NCBI GenBank assembly: GCA_947306845.1
Contig: CAMZHP010000003.1
Coordinates: 1 to 37,443, forward strand
Length of the DNA: 37,443 bases
DNA from: an uncultured Prevotellaceae bacterium
GTDB taxonomy: Bacteria > Bacteroidota > Bacteroidia > Bacteroidales > Bacteroidaceae
Direction of reading: 5' to 3'
Shown here in pieces: positions 31,721-37,443 of this stretch. Position 1 is the stretch's first letter, and every line of letters starts with the position of its first letter. The position numbers and the translations under genes are program-made. The notes beneath the pieces were generated by a model, which ran no database searches, was not told the DNA's origin, and saw nothing but the letters and a program-made list of their open reading frames with translations.

Positions 31721-33640
31721 ATGATTAGCAGGACAAACATCATTATATTGGCCTGTTTGTTGATAGGGAGCATGATCGGTGTGCATGCCAATCCGATTTC
31801 TCCCGATGAAGCCAAGCAGAAAGTATTGTCGCTGATGAATACCCGTCAGATGCATCGGGTAAGGGGAAACGTGCAACTTACCCTTGCCCATACACTGTCC
31901 AAGGGACAGGAAGCAGACCAGCCCTTATTGTATGCTTTCAACCTCTCCGGCGACAACGGATTCATCATCGCATCAGCAGATGACAAGGCAGAAGCCATCC
32001 TGGGATATAGCGACAACGGGCAGTTCCACCCTGACAGCATACCACCTGCCCTCAAGGATTGGATGGACTGCTGGGCCGCTGAGATCGCGTGGAGTCAGGC
32101 CAACGGATATGCCACTGCCGACGCCACCACTCCCGCCAAAGCGAAAGCATCCGTTGCCCGCATGATGAGATCCACTTGGGGACAAAACAGTCCATTCTAC
32201 AACCAATGTTCCTTCGACGGGACAATATGCTCCGTAGGTTGCGTCCCCGCTGCCATGGCACAGATTCTGTATTACTGGGCCTCTGTCGGCAAGGACGGGG
32301 AATATTTCCAAGGAGGATGCAAGGCATTGCCTGCCTACACGACCAAGACATACAAGCTATCAGTAGATGCTCTCAGCGCTCTCAGCTCGTTTAGTTGGTC
32401 AAACATGACCGACGAAACGCCCAGGACGTCATCAAGCAAGAAAGCCATCGCTCAGCTGATGCGCTATTGTGGACAGTCGATCAATGCTGACTATGCAGAA
32501 GGCGTCACCACTGGCAGCATCCAAACCGCCACGGAGTCGTTCAAATCTAATTTCGGTTACAATTCCGAGATAAAAGTCATCAAAGCCAGCGGCATGACCA
32601 ACGCCCAATGGAGCGACAGGATTTACGAAGAAATGGCAGCCGGAAGACCCGTCATCATGTGCGGTTATCACGACGATATAGGACATGTCTTCGTCTGCGA
32701 CGGTTACGACAACTACAATGGGAAATTCCATTTCAACATGGGATGGGCAGGCTTTTGTGACGGGTGGTACTCGATGAGTGCCATCACCGTCAACGGCATC
32801 GCATACAACACCGACAAGATGGCCGTTGTCAACATCAATCCGATCAAGAAGACAAGCGCCTATGCCCTTTTGTCATCAGATGCCACCACCCTTACATTCT
32901 ACTATGATGATTATCGGAGCAGCCGCACAGGCACTGTCTATGACCTCAACACTGGGACTACGGTACCGGGATGGAGCGGGAAGACTACCGTCAGAAATGT
33001 GGTTTTCGACAGTTCCTTTGCCTCCTATGATCCCACCAGCACCTACAGATGGTTGGCAGGCATGAGCAGTCTGACCAATGTCAAAGGACTTGAATACATC
33101 AACATGCAGCAGGTGACCAATTCCGACCAGATGTTCTATGGCTGCAGTTCACTGAAGAGTATCTCATTGCCAAAGAATTTCACCGCCATCAGTCAGCAGA
33201 TGTTCCTCAATTGCACATCACTGGAATCAGTAGAAATCCCATCGAGTGTGACCAGCATTGGCGAATATGCCTTCTATGGCTGCAACAAGCTGACCTCTGT
33301 GACCGTGGATCTCACCAATCCGCTGACCATCTCATCTACGGTCTTCTCCAACCGAAAGAATGCCGACCTGTACATACCTGCCGGGTACAAGTCATTGTAT
33401 GCCAAGGCCAACTACTGGAAAGAATTCAAAAACATGTATGTATTTGGCTATGCACCAGGTGACGTCAACCATGACGGCTTCGTCAATGTGGCAGACATCA
33501 TGGCCACCGCCAACAACATATTGGGAAACAAGAACGTAACATTCTACAAGACCGAGGGAGATCTCAACACAGATGGGAGCGTCAACGTCTCAGACCTCAT
33601 GGGAATTGTGAATATCGCGATGGATGATGGACTCAAATAG
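31721..33640 (+). CDS. Secreted C10-family (streptopain-like) cysteine protease with leucine-rich repeats and dockerin-like tail
   Basis: 639 residues. Signal peptide about 1-23, then a Spi-like propeptide (GFIIASADDKAEAILGYS). In the catalytic domain, C174 in CSVGCVPAAMAQILYYW and H322 in DIGHVFVCDGYD, with HFNMGWAGFCDGWY, match streptopain and Porphyromonas/Prevotella C10 proteases. Residues about 440-550 are BspA-type leucine-rich repeats (SMSS-type MFYGCSSLKSISLPKNF, FLNCTSLESVEIPSSV, AFYGCNKLTSVTV). The C-terminus has two EF-hand-like dockerin repeats (GDVNHDGFVNVADIMATANN, GDLNTDGSVNVSDLMGIVNI). The protease is likely secreted as a zymogen and tethered through its tail. Host-protein degradation is a reasonable role from the family. 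ftcD follows after 44 bases without a visible promoter. Confidence 0.9.
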   Translation: MISRTNIIILACLLIGSMIGVHANPISPDEAKQKVLSLMNTRQMHRVRGNVQLTLAHTLSKGQEADQPLLYAFNLSGDNGFIIASADDKAEAILGYSDNGQFHPDSIPPALKDWMDCWAAEIAWSQANGYATADATTPAKAKASVARMMRSTWGQNSPFYNQCSFDGTICSVGCVPAAMAQILYYWASVGKDGEYFQGGCKALPAYTTKTYKLSVDALSALSSFSWSNMTDETPRTSSSKKAIAQLMRYCGQSINADYAEGVTTGSIQTATESFKSNFGYNSEIKVIKASGMTNAQWSDRIYEEMAAGRPVIMCGYHDDIGHVFVCDGYDNYNGKFHFNMGWAGFCDGWYSMSAITVNGIAYNTDKMAVVNINPIKKTSAYALLSSDATTLTFYYDDYRSSRTGTVYDLNTGTTVPGWSGKTTVRNVVFDSSFASYDPTSTYRWLAGMSSLTNVKGLEYINMQQVTNSDQMFYGCSSLKSISLPKNFTAISQQMFLNCTSLESVEIPSSVTSIGEYAFYGCNKLTSVTVDLTNPLTISSTVFSNRKNADLYIPAGYKSLYAKANYWKEFKNMYVFGYAPGDVNHDGFVNVADIMATANNILGNKNVTFYKTEGDLNTDGSVNVSDLMGIVNIAMDDGLK

Positions 33641-33684
33641 ATTTGAGCAAACAACACAAAAGATACAACACAAAAAAATACACT

Positions 33685-35391
33685 ATGAAAAACAAACAGA
33701 TTGTGGAATGCGTGCCCAATTTCAGTGAGGGCCGCAATCAGGAGACCATCAGGCAGATAGCCTCAGAAATAGAGTCAACGGCTGATGTCAGGTTGCTCAA
33801 TATCGACCCCGGTGAGGCTACCAACCGCACCGTCTTTACCTTTGTAGGCAGCCCTGACGCTGTGGTGGAAGCCGCTTTCAAGGCTGTGCGCCGCGCCGGT
33901 CAGTTAATCGACATGCGCCAACATCATGGTGCCCACCCACGCATCGGAGCCACCGATGTGCTCCCGCTGATTCCCGTGAGCGGCATCACCCTGGAGGAGT
34001 GTGCGCAACTCTCCCGCCAACTGGCCAAACGCATCGCCGACGAACTGCGCATCCCTTGCTATTGTTATGAAGCAGCAGCCTTCAAGGAGGAGCGACGCAA
34101 CCTCGCCGTCTGCCGGTCGGGTGAGTATGAGGGAATACCCAAAAAGCTCGCCACGCCTGGTCTGGAACCCGATTTCGGAAGTCGTCCGATGGATGATGAC
34201 ATCGCCCGTACCGGCTGTACCGTGGTGGGTGCCCGCGACTTTCTCATTGCCGTCAACTTCAACCTCAACACCACTTCCACACGCCGTGCCAACGCCATCG
34301 CCTTCGATGTGCGAGAGAAAGGCCGTCCCCGCCGGGAGGGCCATCCCATCACCGGCCAACCGATGAAGGATGCCGACGGCAACACCATCATGATTCCCGG
34401 CACACTGAAGAAGACCAAGGCCATCGGATGGTATATCGACGAATATGGCATCGCGCAGGTGTCGATGAACATCACCGACATCAACGTGACCCCGCTGCAC
34501 AAAGCCTTCGATGAGGTGTGCCGCTGCGCCCAAGAGCGCGGCATCCGCGTCACTGGCACCGAGATTGTGGGTCTCGTGCCCAAGCGCACACTCATCGAGG
34601 CAGGACGCTATTTCCTCCAAAAACAGCACCGGTCCACCGGCATCCCTGAGGAAGACATCATCCAGATAGCCATCCATTCGATGGGTCTCTCCGACCTCCG
34701 CCCGTTCAATCCTCGCGAGAAAGTCATCGAATATCTGCTGGAAGATGCCAATCGCCAGCCACTCCTCGCCGACCGCACCGTCAAATCATTTGCCGAGGAG
34801 ACTTCCCGAGAGTCACCGGCTCCCGGCGGTGGCACCATCGCTGCATACATGGGGGCATTAGGTGCCGCCCTGGGCTCCATGGTGGCCAACCTCTCCGCAC
34901 ACAAAGCCGGATGGGATGAACGATGGGAAGAATTCTCCGCCTCCGCCGACAAGGGACAACAGCTGATGTCCGAACTGCTTCACCTTGTTGATGAGGATAC
35001 CGCTGCTTTCAACCGCATCATGAGCGCTTTCGGCATGCCACGCGGCACCGATGAGGAGAAAGCACTGCGCAGCGAAGCCATCCAGGCAGCCACGCTCTAT
35101 GCCACCGAGGTACCATTGCGCACCATGAAGGCCGCTTCAGCTGTCCTGCCGCTCTGCCGTCTGATGGCAGAGACAGGCAACCCTAACAGCGTATCAGATG
35201 CCGGGGTAGGCGCCCTCGCCGCCCGCTCAGCAGTCCTAGGAGCCGGTCTCAATGTGAAGATCAACGCCGCCCAGCTGAAGGACCGCCAGAAGGCCGAGGC
35301 ACTCATCTCCGAGGCAGAAGCCCTCATTGCTCAAGCCATCGAGGCTGAACGCGCCATCCTCTCCATCATCGAGAGCAAACTGGATAAATAG
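33685..35391 (+). CDS. ftcD: Bifunctional glutamate formimidoyltransferase/formimidoyl-THF cyclodeaminase
   Basis: 568 residues from ATG 33685 (KNKQIVECVPNFSEGR); the in-frame TTG at 33643 adds an unlikely basic leader. The first 300 residues are the formimidoyltransferase: VPNFSEGR, MRQHHGAHPRIGATD (H80/H81/H84 in the catalytic loop) and NFNLNTT. Residues about 385-568 are the cyclodeaminase: SPAPGGGTIAAYMGALGAAL and the helical bundle after it. It moves the formimino group of N-formimino-glutamate to tetrahydrofolate and then releases ammonia to give 5,10-methenyl-THF, late in histidine degradation. The length and fusion are as in Bacteroidales and animals. hutU follows after a 9-bp tandem repeat, so the two are probably one transcript. 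Confidence 0.95.
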   Translation: MKNKQIVECVPNFSEGRNQETIRQIASEIESTADVRLLNIDPGEATNRTVFTFVGSPDAVVEAAFKAVRRAGQLIDMRQHHGAHPRIGATDVLPLIPVSGITLEECAQLSRQLAKRIADELRIPCYCYEAAAFKEERRNLAVCRSGEYEGIPKKLATPGLEPDFGSRPMDDDIARTGCTVVGARDFLIAVNFNLNTTSTRRANAIAFDVREKGRPRREGHPITGQPMKDADGNTIMIPGTLKKTKAIGWYIDEYGIAQVSMNITDINVTPLHKAFDEVCRCAQERGIRVTGTEIVGLVPKRTLIEAGRYFLQKQHRSTGIPEEDIIQIAIHSMGLSDLRPFNPREKVIEYLLEDANRQPLLADRTVKSFAEETSRESPAPGGGTIAAYMGALGAALGSMVANLSAHKAGWDERWEEFSASADKGQQLMSELLHLVDEDTAAFNRIMSAFGMPRGTDEEKALRSEAIQAATLYATEVPLRTMKAASAVLPLCRLMAETGNPNSVSDAGVGALAARSAVLGAGLNVKINAAQLKDRQKAEALISEAEALIAQAIEAERAILSIIESKLDK

Positions 35392-35472
35392 AATATCTAG
35401 AAAATCTAGAAGATCTAGAATATCTAGAGTATCTAGAGCATCTAGAATATCTAGAGCATCTAGAAAATCTAG
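35390..35472 (+). repeat. Nine-unit 9-bp tandem repeat between ftcD and hutU
   Basis: Units AGAATATCT, AGAAAATCT, AGAAGATCT, AGAATATCT, AGAGTATCT, AGAGCATCT, AGAATATCT, AGAGCATCT, AGAAAATCT then AG. The consensus is AGANNATCT, and each junction makes a TCTAGA palindrome. The first unit includes the TAG stop of ftcD. Ends of units are invariant while the centres vary. Confidence 0.92.
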
Positions 35473-35516
35473 CCTCTACCCCCACAACCATCACAACAAC
35501 CTAAAACCCTAATATT

Positions 35517-37443
35517 ATGACCTTTGCAGAAGAAATAAGGGCTGGCATCCCCGATATGCTGCCCCAGGCAAAACCATACGACACCGACATCAATCACGCA
35601 CCACGGCGGAAGGACATCCTCACAGAGGAAGAGAAAGTGCTTGCCCTGCGAAATGCCTTGCGCTATTTTCCTGAACACCTGCATGCCCAACTGGCCCCAG
35701 AGTTTGCCGAGGAACTGCGGCAATATGGCCGTATCTACATGTATCGCTACCGACCCGATTACGCCATCCACGCCCGTCCCATTGACGAGTATCCCCACCG
35801 GTCGAACGAGGCGGCAGCCATCATGCTGATGATACAGAACAACCTCGACCCGCGTGTGGCACAACACCCCCATGAACTGATTATCTATGGCGGCAACGGT
35901 GCCATCTTCCAAAACTGGGCACAGTATCGGCTCACCATGAAATATCTCAGCGAGATGACCGACGAGCAGACCCTCGTCATGTATTCAGGACATCCGCTGG
36001 GTCTGTTCCCCTCACACAAGGGAGCACCCCGTGTGGTGGTGACCAATGGCATGGTCATCCCCAACTACTCCAAGCCCGATGACTGGGAGCGGATGAATGC
36101 CCTCGGTGTGAGCCAGTATGGCCAGATGACCGCCGGCTCATATATGTACATCGGGCCGCAGGGCATCGTCCACGGCACCACCATCACCGTGCTCAACGCC
36201 GCCCGCCGGAAGTTTCGCCCCGGACAGAAAAATGCCCACGGTATGCTGTTCGTCTCCTCCGGTCTTGGAGGCATGTCGGGTGCACAGCCCAAGGCCGGCA
36301 ACATCGCTGGTGTGGTGAGCGTGGTGGCCGAAATCAATCCCAAAGCCGCCACGAAGAGATACGAGCAGGGATGGGTGGATGAACTGCACGACAACCTCGA
36401 CGAACTGATGCCCGCCATCCGAAAGGCCGTGGAGGAGCGTCGCACCGTGTCGATGGCATACATCGGTAATGTAGTGGACCTCTGGGAACGTCTCGCCGCT
36501 GAAGACATCCGTGTTGACCTCGGCAGCGACCAGACCTCGCTCCACAACCCATGGGCTGGTGGCTATTACCCCGTGGGGCACTCCTTGGAGGAATCCAAGA
36601 AAATGATGGCCGAAGAACCCGGCACTTTCCGCGAGTGGGTACGCACATCGCTGTGCAGGCAGGTGGCCGCCATCAACCAACTTACAGCCCGCGGCATGTA
36701 TTTCTTCGACTACGGCAATGCCTTCCTCCTGGAGTCAAGCCGTGCCGGTGCCGACGTGCTGCTGCCCGACGGCAGGTTCCGTTATCCCTCGTATGTGCAG
36801 GACATCATGGGACCGCTCTTCTTCGACTATGGCTTCGGCCCCTTCCGCTGGGTATGCACCTCCTGCGACCCTGCCGATCTGGCACTCACCGACCAGCTCG
36901 CCACCGAGGCTTTGGAGAACATCCGCAAAACAGCCACGCCCGACATCATCGGACAGCTCGACGACAACATCCACTGGATACGCGAGGCAGGACGCAACCA
37001 TCTCGTGGTGGGTTCGCAAGCCCGCATCCTCTATGCCGATGCGCAGGGCCGCACCGCCATCGCCCTCGCCTTCAACCAAGCTATCCGCAATGGCAGGCTG
37101 AAAGCACCCGTCGTACTCGGGCGCGACCACCACGACGTGTCGGGCACCGACTCTCCTTTCCGTGAAACCAGCAACATCTACGACGGTTCGCAGCGCTGTG
37201 CCGACATGGCAGTGCAAAATGTCATTGGTGATGCTTTCCGTGGTGCCACTTGGGTGTCGCTACACAACGGCGGCGGCGTAGGATGGGGCGAAGTCATCAA
37301 CGGAGGCTTCGGCATGGTCATCGACGGCAGTGAGGAGAGCGACGCCCGCATCCGCGAGATGCTCTTCTGGGATGTGAACAACGGCATCGCCCGCCGCAGT
37401 TGGGCACGCAACAGCGGCAGCATCGATGCCATCCGCCGTGAAA
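35517..37443 (+). CDS. hutU: Urocanate hydratase (cut by right edge)
   Basis: Starts at ATG 35517 (TFAEEIRAGIPDMLP); 642 codons are visible and the frame is open at the edge, so only a short C-terminus is missing. The NAD+-binding loop SSGLGGMSGAQPKAG lies near residue 249. IIYGGNGAIFQNWAQYRLTM, YSGHPLGLFPSH, NPWAGGYYPVG and FRWVCTSCDPADL are all typical urocanase segments, the last holding the active-site cysteine region. It converts urocanate to imidazolone propionate in histidine degradation. It is placed 125 bases after ftcD, with the 9-bp repeat array between; no separate promoter is visible. The remaining hut genes are expected to lie to the right, outside the window. Confidence 0.95.
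   Translation, partial: MTFAEEIRAGIPDMLPQAKPYDTDINHAPRRKDILTEEEKVLALRNALRYFPEHLHAQLAPEFAEELRQYGRIYMYRYRPDYAIHARPIDEYPHRSNEAAAIMLMIQNNLDPRVAQHPHELIIYGGNGAIFQNWAQYRLTMKYLSEMTDEQTLVMYSGHPLGLFPSHKGAPRVVVTNGMVIPNYSKPDDWERMNALGVSQYGQMTAGSYMYIGPQGIVHGTTITVLNAARRKFRPGQKNAHGMLFVSSGLGGMSGAQPKAGNIAGVVSVVAEINPKAATKRYEQGWVDELHDNLDELMPAIRKAVEERRTVSMAYIGNVVDLWERLAAEDIRVDLGSDQTSLHNPWAGGYYPVGHSLEESKKMMAEEPGTFREWVRTSLCRQVAAINQLTARGMYFFDYGNAFLLESSRAGADVLLPDGRFRYPSYVQDIMGPLFFDYGFGPFRWVCTSCDPADLALTDQLATEALENIRKTATPDIIGQLDDNIHWIREAGRNHLVVGSQARILYADAQGRTAIALAFNQAIRNGRLKAPVVLGRDHHDVSGTDSPFRETSNIYDGSQRCADMAVQNVIGDAFRGATWVSLHNGGGVGWGEVINGGFGMVIDGSEESDARIREMLFWDVNNGIARRSWARNSGSIDAIRRE

Noticed and set aside
35390..35472. 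Possible CRISPR array
   Set aside because: Units are 9 bp with no unique spacers and no cas genes nearby; it is a simple minisatellite.
35327..35512. Serine-arginine-rich peptide frame over the 9-bp repeats
   Set aside because: It is just translation of AGANNATCT repeats and starts inside ftcD in another frame.

Overview
The window looks like a chromosomal segment of a Prevotella/Segatella-type member of the Bacteroidota. Four things support this. Many genes are preceded by the phylum's -33 TTG / -7 TAnnTTTG promoter. Secreted proteins end in Prevotella-style tails (GIYIINGKKV-like) or dockerin-like EF-hand pairs. Lipoproteins carry an acidic patch just after the lipobox cysteine. Several families present (DUF4988, FISUMP, C10 peptidase with leucine-rich repeats, CE15, FtcD plus HutU) are typical of gut, oral and rumen Bacteroidales. 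I see no tRNA, rRNA, CRISPR array, phage or insertion sequence.

Left part (1-8905, minus strand). The 5' end of formate-tetrahydrofolate ligase (fhs) runs off the left edge and has its own promoter. Upstream of it lies a plant-glycan operon with one clear promoter at 8875-8905. Its order is GH78 alpha-L-rhamnosidase, a Tat-type iron-sulfur flavoprotein whose C-terminus is frameshifted, a GH31 alpha-xylosidase/alpha-glucosidase, and a CE15 glucuronoyl esterase. The GH78 protein is fused at its C-terminus to about 240 residues that resemble an outer-membrane beta-barrel.

Middle-left (8950-15890, minus strand). A tightly packed six-gene operon is headed by an OhrR-like MarR regulator with palindromic operators. 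It continues with a polysaccharide pyruvyl transferase-like protein, a reductase-acyl ligase fusion, a Cys-rich protein, a GMC-type FAD oxidoreductase with a ferredoxin-like Cys motif, and a DEDDh exonuclease. Gene ends overlap or abut. The content suggests acid/aldehyde/alcohol interconversion of a lipid or lipid-linked glycan under redox control. I do not recognise it as a described system.

Middle (15939-19800, minus strand). A membrane M50-type metalloprotease overlaps a secreted CotH-kinase-like protein by 4 bases. A dockerin-like gene remnant and a small secreted helical protein follow.

Centre (19946-25387, plus strand). Two adjacent paralogous surface lipoproteins each carry DUF4988 and a degenerate array of 16 units of about 21 residues. 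Both arrays are exactly 1002 bp and start at the same residue number (176). The second protein adds a FISUMP domain and a further C-terminal domain. This pair is the strongest candidate for something undescribed.

Right part (25442-37443). A small peptide gene leads into a large secreted multidomain protein with an HEMLH zinc-protease motif. Convergent to it are a small acidic protein and a three-gene unit (cohesin-like/dockerin protein, membrane PH-domain protein, PBP4-type D-Ala-D-Ala carboxypeptidase). Divergent from that unit is a C10 cysteine protease with leucine-rich repeats and a dockerin-like tail. The window ends with the histidine-degradation genes ftcD and hutU (the latter cut by the right edge), separated by a nine-unit, 9-bp tandem repeat that begins on the ftcD stop codon.
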